A DNA stretch of 64,000 nucleotides from Sarcocystis neurona (Eukaryota > Apicomplexa > Conoidasida > Eucoccidiorida > Sarcocystidae): assembly GCA_000727475.1 (NCBI GenBank), contig KL647308.1, forward strand, positions 62,001-126,000, read 5' to 3'. The number at the start of each line of letters is the position of its first letter. Position 1 is the first letter of the stretch. The notes under the pieces were generated by a model. That model did not search any database. It had not been told where the DNA came from and saw nothing but the letters and a program-made list of their open reading frames with translations. Positions 53,001 to 58,714 of the stretch are shown piece after piece. The position numbers and the translations under genes were made by a program.

Positions 53001-56000
53001 CTTTTAAGTTGCTTGAACTGCTTGCTTCTCATGCTGCGATTCCTGCAGCTGCTTCTTCTGCTGCTGCTGCTGCTTTTTTTGTTGTTATGTTGCCTCCCTT
53101 GCACGACCGGCTGTGACGCGATCTTCTTCTTTTCTCCCCCCCGCTCCCCCCCTTGGCATTTGTTTGTTGCATAAAACCTTGCTTTTTCTCGTAGCTCCTG
53201 TCTGTTTCGTCCTTCTCTATTTCCGTAGCTCCTGTCTTTTCCGTCTCTACCTTCTTGCCATCAGCGTTTTCACAGACGCCAGTGCATGTGGTGAACGTGG
53301 AGGTGCGAGTCTTCGTTAAAAAGGGGTCGTAGTCGCAGTATGGGAGAATCACCAATAACACAAGCGCTAGGATGGAGAAGCGTAATAGGAGTAGGTACAG
53401 GAGGAATACTCGAGAGAGAGGAAATAAGGAAGGAGAAGAGGGGCGGAAGAGAACTCTATTAAAGCAGGACGAGCGTAATACCAGGAGAAAGCAGCAGTAG
53501 GGAGAAGAAGAGGCGGAGAATGGAGAGGAGGTATAGTAGGGGCACAGAGCCGGTAAGGACGCAAGTTGCTCAGTCGAAAATAAAAAAAATACGAATAAGA
53601 CGCGTAATAGTGGAAGAGGGGAGGGGCCAAGGAGAACATCACTCATACAAATACGACAGTAGTAGTAGTAGGAGTAGTAGTAGTACTCAGTAGTAGTAGG
53701 AGTAGTAGTAGTAGTACTTTCACTAGTAGTGGTAGTAGTAGTAGTAGTAGTAGTACTCAGTAGTAGTAGTAGTATTCAGTAGTAGTAGTAGTAGCAGTAG
53801 TAGTAGTACCAGTAGTAGTAGTAGTACCAGTAGTCGTAGTAGTAGTACTTTCACTAGTAGTGGTAGTAGTAGTAGTACTCAGTAGTAGTAGTAGTAGCAG
53901 TAGTAGTAGTAGTACCAGTAGTAGTAGTAGTTGTAGTAGTACTTTCACTAGTAGTGGTAGTAGTAGTAGTAGTAGTACTTTCACTAGTAGTGGTAGTAGT
54001 AGTACCAGTAGTAGTACCAGTAGTGGTAGTAGTAGTAGTAGTGGTAAGGAAGGAGGAGGAGAGGAGTTATATAGTAGGGGCAGAGCCAACAGGTGTGGAA
54101 GTCCTGGCGTCGGGAGTAGTCGTGAAAGTAGGAGGACTATGGGAGTCAATAATAATATAGAGACGCTTGTAATAATAGCCCAGTACGAGCAGGAAGCGGA
54201 GGGACAGGAGTAGCCACAATAGGACAAGTCCTCCCCACTCAAAAGTAGTAGTAAGAGGAGGAATAGGAATTCACGTGGGAGAGGCTGGATGGAGGCGGGG
54301 GGAGGCCAACCATTTCAGCAGGAGGAAAAAGTGCGGTTATAGTGGGAGAGGAGGAGCAGAGGAACAACGCAAGTAGCACAGAGTCGAGAACAGCAGGAAT
54401 AGCAGAAATGGGACTTGGAGCGGGGAGGGGGCCGACGGGAAGACAAATGCGAGGGCAGCAGCAAATGATATGAAGAGAAAGGAGAGGAGGAGATATACGA
54501 GGAGGCGATAGTAGTACTGTTGAAGGGAAAGGCGTAGACCTAGCGAGTCGAGGTGTTCGTCCCGGTTAACTTTTGACAGGGCCCCCTCTCGCTGTTTTTA
54601 TTTTCTTTGTCTTTATCCTTTTTTCCGGTGGTTTTTCGTCTTTTCTTCTCTTCCTGTCTCCGTCGTCCCTTTCTTTTCTTTTCGTCCCGTTTCCCGTCCG
54701 GTTGTTTCTCTCTCAAATTTTTTTCTCTCCTTCCGTCTTTTTTTGTTCTTCTTCCCAGACATCGAACTGGTGGCCTACTTCGCCTGCTGTAAAATGCAAT
54801 CATCTCATGTCTACCTCGTTCTGCGAAGAGCGATGAGCGTCGCCTGGAAGGCGCAGAATTACATCACGACAGCCGCTGTAAGAAGAGCTCTTTTCCCTAC
54901 CAGGCTTATCTCTGTCTTCTTTTTTCTCCTTTAATAGGAAGATCCATCCATCAGAGAAAAAACTACTCTCAGTCACGAGAAGGGAACAGACGTATACGAA
55001 TACGTGTATATATATGTACGTGGATACAAGCTCTTGAGGGACCAGCATTCACATATTTATAGGAAGCGGGTAGGTGGATAAATTTTCCCACCTATGAAGG
55101 GGTGCAGATGATCTCTTTCGTCTCCACCGACGGCCCAAAAAACTGCATGCCGATCTGCTGGGCCATAATAAGTGATACACACTATCTCCGGACATATATT
55201 TATATATATATATGTATATACAGGCGTCCGCATGAGTAATATACACCATCCGCGGGCTCACACATGTGTATATATGTATATAGGTGGCTTGAGGTTGATA
55301 TATGTATATACGTACATACGGGGGGCTGTAGGCTGAAACGCACTATCTGCGGACTCATATGTACATATTTGTAGATGGCTGTAGGTTGACGTATGGGTAT
55401 ATATATATATATATGTACAGGGGGCTGTAGCGTGAAGTGTGTATACACCCGGGTGGCTCCAGATTGACATATTCATACATACACAGAAAGATATACATAT
55501 ATGTCTTCTACATAGGATAGGTAATTGTAGGTTAAAATAGGTTAAGCGCGTGGATGGACATACAGCTACTCAAAGGGGCACACGAGGGAATACATGTAAG
55601 TGTGTGTATGTGTATACACTTATATATATATGTATTTGTAAATACCTAAATCCATCATATAGACATACATATATATATATATGCTTGCAGGTTTATCTGT
55701 GGACGTGGGCTATTTGTATAGATATTTGTCTTGGCACCCAGATAGATACGCCAGTGTAAACACAGATATTTACGGAATTGTCGTCGTTTGCAGACTGGTA
55801 TATTATTATCTCCATAAGTATATACCTCCGCCTATATATGGCGTATATCCGTCTGCGCACTTACACCGTCGTACGGCACATGCGTTTGTCAGCTGAACAG
55901 AAGAAGAAAGGAAGAAGAAAGCAAGACACAAGAAACCACATCCATATGAAGGGCTGCAGCCTCTGGTAGAAGCAATTTGCTAATCTTGTGCAACGGTGTG

Positions 56001-57731
56001 ATGCGTTTGTACGTAGAGAAGTGTTACTTTACAGCCAGCTGCTGTAGGTATTTCCCTTGAACAGCAGGTGTACGCATGTAGATGAAGCAGAGGTACGTAG
56101 GCGTCCCCATGCCTCGTAAAAACACATGTGGACGGGGATGTGTTCTGCCTCCGTGTATATCGGGTTCCTCTTTTCTGTAGATAAGTATATATTTTACGTG
56201 CGTACGTGTATACGCATATGCGTACGACGTGAGTCATATACACATATATTTAGTGTGTGTATGCGTGTGTGGCTGCGACGAGAGAAGAGAATTGTCTTTT
56301 GCATCACAACCTCCCCTTCTGTGTGCGTATGTGTGTTCACGTACTTGTGTGTATAGAGGCCTGTCCGTCGACCTGTTTGCAGATATATATATGTGAGGTG
56401 TATGTAAATATTGAGAGAAAGAGTCACAACGTTTTGCTTTGTGTGTTGGTGGGCGGTGTGTGTGTGTGGGTCTGCTGCAGTTTGCACAGCGCTTGATAAA
56501 CGGCAACTTTGCAGCAATAAAGGGAGCACAGGAAGAAGTTGCAAAAGCCAAGAAAGTCCTTTCTCTTTGCGAGCAGAAGGGCACAGATGCATTTCATATC
56601 AACTTTGAAGCCAGTGAATTTGGTAAACTGCTGCAGCAGCCGCACCTCTTGTGTTTCTTGATCGACCCTACAGGAACGTTCCTTCGGGTATTTCATTCAT
56701 ATATATATATATATATATATATGTTGTATATTTTCGTATATACGTGCGTGTGTATCTGGTGGTACAGGCGCCTGTCTTGTATCGGTAAATGTACGTGTAC
56801 CTTTCCTGTGCCTCTCCTTGTATCTTTGCGTATGTGTCTGTGTACTCGTGCACCTGTCTAAAACTTGCAGTTCTGCGAACGCGCGTCCCTACACGTATGT
56901 CTTTGTGAGTGTATATATTTTCATTATACCTTTGTGGATATGTACCCACAAACTTCGTTGTTGTATCTGCGTCATCCTACATACATACATATATATGTGT
57001 ATTACCAGTATGTCTTTGTAGATATGTGCCCAAAGTCTTTGTTGTTGTGTCTGCGTCTGCTTCCCGTCTTCTGTGGACGTTATTTTTTTTCGCTTTGTTT
57101 TGTAATTTCTCTCATCCTTTTTCACGTTGACATTTGTTTTCCCCCCGTTCTTCCCGTCTCGTCGCCGTATCTTTTTCCCGTATGTTTTCCCTCGCTTTCT
57201 CCTGCATCTCTTCTGGCGTCGTCTCTTCTCTTCGCCTTTTCCCCTCTGCCCTTTCTTTGCTTCTCTCTCTTTCTTTCGCGAACGAAATTCTTTTGCTTTC
57301 TTCGTTTTTCTTCGACCTCTTCTTCCTCCCCATATTATTGCCAGTCTCCGCGGCATTATCCCCTGGCATCTTTTTCCGCTTCACTTCTTTTTCTTTGCCT
57401 CAGATACACTTCTGCTTTGCACCGTTTCTTTGACCCGCCTCCCCCCCGGCACGCCAGTTGTACGATGTCCCTACTGCAGTGCTACAGCAAAGGCGCAACA
57501 TGCGGGAGAAGTCTGCGCCGTCTGCCAGCTTTCGGAGTTAGGAGCGCGAGTAAGTTTTCTTCTTCTTTTTCTTCTCCTCCTTCCTCTTCTTCTTTTTCTT
57601 CTTCTTCTTCCTTTCCTTTTTCCGCGCGGGCGACGCGTTGTTGCAAGAACGGGCGCAACGTGCAGGGTTGGCCGTGTCTACTTCTTGGGGCAGGGTCTCG
57701 GCAGTCCGTGATTAACTGTGGCGGATCGTAA
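14176..57731 (+). CDS. COPA: coatomer subunit alpha (alpha-COP), 20-exon gene
   Basis: Alpha-COP is the largest subunit of the COPI vesicle coat. Its N-terminal WD40 propeller binds dilysine retrieval signals, and its helical and C-terminal parts hold the B-subcomplex and epsilon-COP during Golgi-to-ER and intra-Golgi traffic. The spliced model is 4374 bases (1457 residues, against roughly 1200 in animals and fungi), and every junction closes in phase. Seven WD-type repeats occupy residues about 10-385 (motifs [39 protein letters not shown]). The coatomer WD-associated and helical-solenoid region runs about 390-1000 ([48 protein letters not shown]). An acidic linker lies around 1040-1120 ([12 protein letters not shown]), and the COPI C-terminal domain covers 1123-1457. 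The extra length is low-complexity inserts: Ala/Gly/Ser at 174-246, Ala/Gly at about 423-484, Gly/Ala/Gln/Ser in exon 6, Gln in exon 14. The start is chosen for the family's typical N-terminus and its Kozak context. Identity is secure; exon 20 and the exon 13 donor are not. Confidence 0.95.
14534..15644 (+). other. COPA: COPA intron 1 (1111 bases)
   Basis: The first half is AT-rich with tatatgtg words; from about 15000 it is T/C-rich (ctctctgtgtctct). A short CTG run at about 15593-15627 comes just before the gcgcag acceptor. Confidence 0.9.
15645..16173 (+). CDS. COPA: COPA exon 2
   Basis: Residues 120-295 plus two bases. It completes WD repeat 3 ([20 protein letters not shown]), adds repeat 4 ([20 protein letters not shown]) and repeat 5 ([20 protein letters not shown]). 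Between repeats 4 and 5, where alpha-COP normally has a short loop, there is a 73-residue insert of Ala, Gly and Ser (residues 174-246) coded by a very GC-rich stretch. The donor is gtgggt. Confidence 0.95.
16174..17884 (+). other. COPA: COPA intron 2, 5' part
   Basis: It holds the minisatellite listed at 16763 and otherwise mixed sequence with TG/TA words. No supported exon is present: the flanking exons join exactly as [14 protein letters not shown]. Confidence 0.9.
16763..17105. repeat. degenerate minisatellite, about 85-base unit, four copies
   Basis: Copies begin near 16763, 16850, 16935 and 17019. Each has a core like caatagagaaagtttggggctgc, then tatatacgt..agacagatgc, then acacaggtacaaac. 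The copies diverge by perhaps a quarter to a third. It lies inside COPA intron 2. Confidence 0.75.
17885..18770. repeat. CTG-rich array interrupted by an assembly gap
   Basis: The unit ctgctgctgtgtcgccgctt is repeated in tandem from about 18115 and continues with the same phrase after the gap (18654 on). Less regular CTG/CTC triplets occur from 17889. It ends about ten bases before the COPA exon 3 acceptor. The frame stays open through it, but the exact junction of exons 2 and 3 shows it is intronic. Confidence 0.85.
18210..18653. other. assembly gap (444 N)
   Basis: A run of N inside the CTG array, with the same repeat unit on both flanks. The true length of the array is therefore unknown. 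Confidence 1.
18782..19463 (+). CDS. COPA: COPA exon 3
   Basis: Residues 296-523. It gives WD repeats 6 and 7 ([40 protein letters not shown]) and the start of the WD-associated region ([10 protein letters not shown]). An Ala/Gly insert at about 423-484 is coded by mixed GCA, GCT, GCC and GGN codons. The segment after it ([15 protein letters not shown]) lines up with the family's NPAENAVLLC region. Acceptor gtgacag, donor gtaggg. Confidence 0.93.
19464..22462 (+). other. COPA: COPA intron 3 (2999 bases)
   Basis: TA microsatellites at about 19915-19930, 20430-20445 and 20598-20615. A diverged duplication (19877 and 19944, sharing gggaggcaa.gattta) and the pair listed at 21605 are present. The last 470 bases are T/C-rich and lead to the acceptor. 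Confidence 0.88.
21605..21775. repeat. two diverged copies of a 90-base repeat in intron 3
   Basis: Both copies have caggcag..., gcatacatct, a TA/TG stretch, then tatacccaacaacgtctagaaata or its variant tatatccaacagtgtgtagaaata, offset by about 90 bases. Confidence 0.7.
22463..22558 (+). CDS. COPA: COPA exon 4
   Basis: Thirty-two codons in phase 0 on both sides, reading from [20 protein letters not shown] to [14 protein letters not shown] corresponds to the family's STYDLY. The junction [15 protein letters not shown] lines up with KRSSGLTAVWVARN. Acceptor tttgcag; the donor gttagt was chosen by phase and is slightly weak. Confidence 0.85.
22559..25739 (+). other. COPA: COPA intron 4 (3181 bases)
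   Basis: A (TG)n run at 22727-22757, many TA microsatellites (24015-24060, 24420-24640 with gtatgtatgt words) and a poly-G tract at 25066-25100. A palindrome copy lies at 24833-24850. The 3' end, 25375-25739, is T/C-rich. A splice-like segment at 24807-24912 is not used, for reasons given under the rejected items. Confidence 0.88.
25740..25928 (+). CDS. COPA: COPA exon 5
   Basis: Sixty-three codons in phase 0 at both ends. It contains [13 protein letters not shown], the best conserved block of the WD-associated region, then [11 protein letters not shown] and [18 protein letters not shown]. Acceptor tcttttcag, donor gtaaga. Confidence 0.95.
25929..29151 (+). other. COPA: COPA intron 5 (3223 bases)
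   Basis: Dense TA/TG microsatellites occur between about 26300 and 28640, including (GT)n at 26845-26878. A CTG-rich tract at about 28895-29010 comes shortly before the acceptor. No coding sequence is supported. Confidence 0.9.
29152..29497 (+). CDS. COPA: COPA exon 6
   Basis: Residues 619-733 plus one base. It starts [11 protein letters not shown], then [20 protein letters not shown], then a Gly/Ala/Gln/Ser insert coded by CAG-type triplets, and ends [15 protein letters not shown], a signature of alpha-COP. Acceptor gtgcag, donor gtgaat. Confidence 0.94.
29498..31393 (+). other. COPA: COPA intron 6 (1896 bases)
   Basis: gtatgtatgt words at 29570-29615, TA microsatellites at 30125-30260 and 30485-30510, and a T/C-rich 3' third from about 31080. 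Confidence 0.9.
31394..31496 (+). CDS. COPA: COPA exon 7
   Basis: The phrase [20 protein letters not shown] corresponds to the family's GVFIYTTSNHIKYAV region, followed by [14 protein letters not shown]. It enters with one base and leaves with two. Acceptor tttgcag, donor gtaatt. Confidence 0.93.
31750..32790. repeat. minisatellite with the phrase gaggcgtatacaggcagttct, containing a gap
   Basis: Each copy has ggcgtatacaggcacttct or a variant, a TA block, gagagagacggg and a G-rich tract. Copies are at about 31752, 31868, 32554, 32648 and 32755. The flanks of the gap both read gtaaacacatatat..agagagagagagacacac. Confidence 0.85.
31975..32463. other. assembly gap (489 N)
   Basis: A run of N whose left and right flanks are the same TA / gtaaacacat / GA / CA compound repeat, so the missing DNA is probably more of the same array. 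Confidence 1.
33008..33290. repeat. cluster of four palindrome copies in intron 7
   Basis: Copies at 33008-33025 (tgaggtgtacgtacaccc), 33074-33091 (tgaggtgtctatacaccg), 33241-33257 (ggtgtacgtacgcctca) and 33273-33290 (ggtgtatgtacacctgag). All are versions of one 20-base palindrome. The surrounding DNA is noticeably richer in GC than the rest of the intron. Confidence 0.8.
33835..34255. repeat. minisatellite, about 140-base unit, three copies
   Basis: Copies start near 33836, 33971 and 34116. Each runs through a TA block, a G-rich ggcgcgggtgaata-type box, gcatgcagct.ttgcag.acat, then tttatacgcccncacatgc. Confidence 0.8.
34675..34789 (+). CDS. COPA: COPA exon 8
   Basis: Reads [20 protein letters not shown] then [15 protein letters not shown], corresponding to the YCLDRE...FKFKLALINRKYDEV block of the family. 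Acceptor ttttttgcag, donor gtaagg. Confidence 0.95.
34790..35965 (+). other. COPA: COPA intron 8 (1176 bases)
   Basis: TA microsatellites at 34926-34950, 34973-34990, 35190-35208 and 35305-35325; the rest is mixed. There is only a short tract before the acceptor cttgcag. Confidence 0.9.
35966..36043 (+). CDS. COPA: COPA exon 9
   Basis: Twenty-six codons reading [20 protein letters not shown] then RRGYSE, the counterpart of GQSIIAYLQKKGYPEV. Donor gtaaaa. Confidence 0.94.
36044..36920 (+). repeat. COPA: COPA intron 9, mostly a degenerate minisatellite
   Basis: From about 36175 to 36660 the phrases gacagatagaagaatat, tatacgaatacgcctggaagta and tacggacaagga recur five or six times at roughly 90-120 bases. 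The rest is AT-rich with a TA run at 36762-36781. Confidence 0.8.
36921..37025 (+). CDS. COPA: COPA exon 10
   Basis: Thirty-five codons: [20 protein letters not shown], then [15 protein letters not shown], matching the [26 protein letters not shown] region. Acceptor gtgtag, donor gtaagg. Confidence 0.95.
37026..38661 (+). other. COPA: COPA intron 10 (1636 bases)
   Basis: A (TG)n run at 37493-37530, TA/CA-rich sequence to about 38290, then a T/C-rich 3' end from about 38320 to the acceptor ctgcag. Confidence 0.9.
38662..39059 (+). CDS. COPA: COPA exon 11
   Basis: The longest fully conserved exon of the solenoid (residues 868-999). It contains [64 protein letters not shown] and the closing Pro-rich PPLPIIR. 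The donor gtgagt leaves two bases. Confidence 0.96.
39060..40961 (+). other. COPA: COPA intron 11 (1902 bases)
   Basis: Unlike other introns it has little TA microsatellite. It carries the palindrome-bearing repeat listed at 40015, further palindrome copies at 40352-40369 and 40752-40770, and an AGC-rich patch at 40405-40500. Confidence 0.85.
40015..40240. repeat. palindrome-bearing repeat in intron 11
   Basis: Four copies of tctggtgtacgtacactgcggaggcgttgt or close variants, near 40019, 40060, 40118 and 40199. The first half of each copy is one arm and the centre of the recurring palindrome. Confidence 0.7.
40962..41077 (+). CDS. COPA: COPA exon 12
   Basis: Chosen because it is the only acceptor-donor pair in the long gap between exons 11 and 13 that fits both phases (enters with two bases, leaves one). 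It reads [20 protein letters not shown] then [18 protein letters not shown]. The VWPP word probably corresponds to NWPLL of other alpha-COPs, but conservation is low. Acceptor tctcaccag, donor gtcagg. Confidence 0.7.
41078..43833 (+). other. COPA: COPA intron 12 (2756 bases)
   Basis: TA/TG microsatellites run throughout, with the tandem repeat listed at 43060 and a (GTA)n run at 43777-43796. A short open stretch at 41934-42115 has no usable splice sites in phase. Confidence 0.85.
43060..43580. repeat. tandem repeat with two near-identical 74-base copies
   Basis: Copies starting at 43427 and 43501 (gcgaatatgtgcatatat...gagcaagtgtatctgtatg...cgcttgcacatatatat) are almost identical. Diverged copies with the same words (gagcaaatgtgtctgtatgt, acgcttgcaa) lie near 43270 and 43095. 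Confidence 0.85.
43834..44085 (+). CDS. COPA: COPA exon 13, acidic linker
   Basis: Residues about 1039-1122. The run is acidic and Ala-rich: [55 protein letters not shown]. The DGIDLPPEE word matches the EEDLELPPEL linker of alpha-COP. Acceptor gttgcag is good. The donor gtgcgc is poor but leaves the one base exon 14 needs; another downstream end is possible. Confidence 0.8.
44086..46335 (+). other. COPA: COPA intron 13 (2250 bases)
   Basis: TA and gtatatat words throughout, an A/G-rich patch at 44620-44800, and a T/C-rich 3' end from 45980 to the acceptor ttctacag. Confidence 0.88.
46336..46683 (+). CDS. COPA: COPA exon 14
   Basis: Start of the COPI C-terminal domain: [58 protein letters not shown] Gln tract (seven Q, coded CAG and CAA) replaces the usual loop, then [17 protein letters not shown]. 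It enters with one base and leaves one. Donor gtacgt. Confidence 0.94.
46684..47912 (+). other. COPA: COPA intron 14 (1229 bases)
   Basis: TA microsatellites at 47248-47270, 47335-47350 and 47382-47402; (GT)n at 47688-47705. CTG-containing, T-rich sequence at about 47853-47912 forms the acceptor region. Confidence 0.9.
47913..48004 (+). CDS. COPA: COPA exon 15
   Basis: Reads [19 protein letters not shown] then [11 protein letters not shown], the counterpart of [22 protein letters not shown]. The junction base forms Ala. Donor gtaaga. Confidence 0.95.
50345..50800. repeat. minisatellite in intron 15, four diverged copies
   Basis: Copies near 50347, 50474, 50641 and 50731. Each has acacttctcacttg or a variant, a TA block, then atgtagacagaggtgcctcttt and another TA block. 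Confidence 0.8.
51330..52070. repeat. TA array with an assembly gap
   Basis: The left flank catacg(ta)n tctatatatat and the right flank tacg(ta)n tctatatatat are the same unit, with 605 N between them (51414-52018). Confidence 0.9.
51414..52018. other. assembly gap (605 N)
   Basis: A run of N inside the TA array. The length is likely a scaffolding estimate. Confidence 1.
52312..52405 (+). CDS. COPA: COPA exon 16
   Basis: Reads [20 protein letters not shown] then [11 protein letters not shown], the counterpart of [20 protein letters not shown]. Acceptor cttcttcag; the donor gtgagt leaves one base. Confidence 0.95.
52406..54758 (+). other. COPA: COPA intron 16 (2353 bases)
   Basis: A CTG-rich patch lies at 52900-53085. 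Then comes a sharply purine-rich island (53320-54530) containing the AGT array, and then the usual T/C-rich 3' end from 54570. Confidence 0.9.
53653..54055. repeat. (AGT)n array with actttcactagtagtggtag units
   Basis: Runs of agt are punctuated by accagtagt, actcagtag and a longer box actttcactagtagtggtag seen at least four times (about 53716, 53848, 53940, 53978). It codes only monotonous Ser, Val, Leu or Thr runs in any frame, so it is not a gene. Confidence 0.9.
54759..54877 (+). CDS. COPA: COPA exon 17
   Basis: Reads [20 protein letters not shown] then [19 protein letters not shown], matching [29 protein letters not shown]. Acceptor cttcccag, donor gtaaga. Confidence 0.96.
54878..56480 (+). 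other. COPA: COPA intron 17 (1603 bases)
   Basis: A minisatellite lies at 55150-55465, with TA runs at 55202-55216 and 55400-55418. The 3' part has TG-rich sequence immediately before the acceptor ctgctgcag. Confidence 0.9.
55150..55465. repeat. minisatellite in intron 17, three copies
   Basis: Copies near 55168, 55243 and 55343 share actatctgcggactca, a TA block and ggctgtaggttga or ggctgtagcgtga. Confidence 0.7.
56481..56622 (+). CDS. COPA: COPA exon 18
   Basis: Reads [47 protein letters not shown], matching FARRLLE...RKILSACEKNPTDAYQLNY. The donor gtaaac is chosen because it leaves the one base needed to make the Asp of the F-D junction. Confidence 0.94.
56623..57403 (+). other. COPA: COPA intron 18 (781 bases)
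   Basis: A TA run at 56700-56720 and a pronounced T/C-rich tract from about 57060 to the acceptor gcctcag. Confidence 0.9.
57404..57549 (+). CDS. COPA: COPA exon 19
   Basis: Reads [49 protein letters not shown], the counterpart of [38 protein letters not shown]. The Cys pair CPYC and a CAVC keep the zinc-ribbon-like look of this end of the family. Donor gtaagt. Confidence 0.93.
57666..57731 (+). CDS. COPA: COPA exon 20, tentative terminal exon
   Basis: The first phase-compatible acceptor (cgtgcag) gives [20 protein letters not shown] plus one residue and TAA. This does not resemble the usual GLRISP-type end. A second phase-compatible acceptor at 57693 (ttggggcag) gives the short end GLGSP and TGA at 57711, which looks closer to the family. 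A third at about 57704 would give SVINCGGS. The choice is unresolved. Confidence 0.45.
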   Translation, partial: GWPCLLLGAGSRQSVINCGGS

Positions 57732-58714
57732 ACATTCTCTCGCGTCTTTCTTTTACCTTTCTGGCAATCACACACGTTGAGAAGAGATGGATCAAATAGT
57801 GTACACACGCACCCACACACATATACGTATATTTAGAAAGAAGTGTTCATGTGGTCCTGGGCGGAAAGATTCATGTGTATGTGAGACATATTCCGCTGAA
57901 GTCAGTATCGTGCTGTGTAGTATAGGCGTTCCTGAAAACAGCAAAAAGGATCCGCAGCTCGCCTTTCCACCATGTTCTGGGGAAGAGCGCCTTTTTCATC
58001 TTTTTTCCTGACAAGTGATACGTGTGCATTCCCAGGCGTTGTGCAACAGCAACAGAAGTAGTCGACTGCTGTGCTTGAATTCTCTCGGGCCAGAAAACTG
58101 GTTCTGTCTTTTATGTATGGTCTCGTATGTATATGTATGTTTGTACTCTGGACACAAATAACCCCGTCTCCTGGAAAATATCGTTTGACTGTTTTGATAC
58201 GTTAGCACTTCGCTGTATGTCTTGAAAATGCAGCAGACGTCTCTTTCCTACAGTCTAGTGGAGTCTGTTTCTTTTCTAAACACTTGCGTAAATTGGGAGG
58301 AATTTCCCTTTGTGTCGATCTGTTCTCCCCTTGTTTAGTAAGAAAACTTGAAGCCGTCCTTCTTCCTTGTATGTAGCACGCGTTGCCTTCTTGCGGAAAA
58401 CTTCTCCGTTCCGTTAGGTTGTTGATTAGAGACAAAAGTGGCGACACCGTCTGTCCCTGCTGCAATAGTGTTCGGTAATTTCTTTCTTCTTTATGCGTGG
58501 TGGCCGAAACGTTCGTTCGTGATTTCCTGAGTTTTCCTTCTGTTTACTGTTTTCTTTGGCTTCCTTAGTTTCTTTCTACTTGCGGTTGCGAGCGCTAGAC
58601 GGTCTGGGACCGTGGTCGAAAGTTCTTCCGCTGCGGGAAGTTGACGAGGCAGAGGAGGAAGACAAGGCAGAGGGGGAATATTAGGAATTCCTGCTAAGTG
58701 AATCATGTTGCAAT
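57732..58714. other. downstream of COPA, no gene seen
   Basis: Presumably includes the COPA 3' untranslated region. There is no long open frame and no repeat of note. Confidence 0.5.

Noticed and set aside
53029..54242. Long minus-strand open frames rich in Leu, Ser and Thr
   Set aside because: They are the complement of a purine-rich island and of the AGT array, where stop codons are rare by composition.
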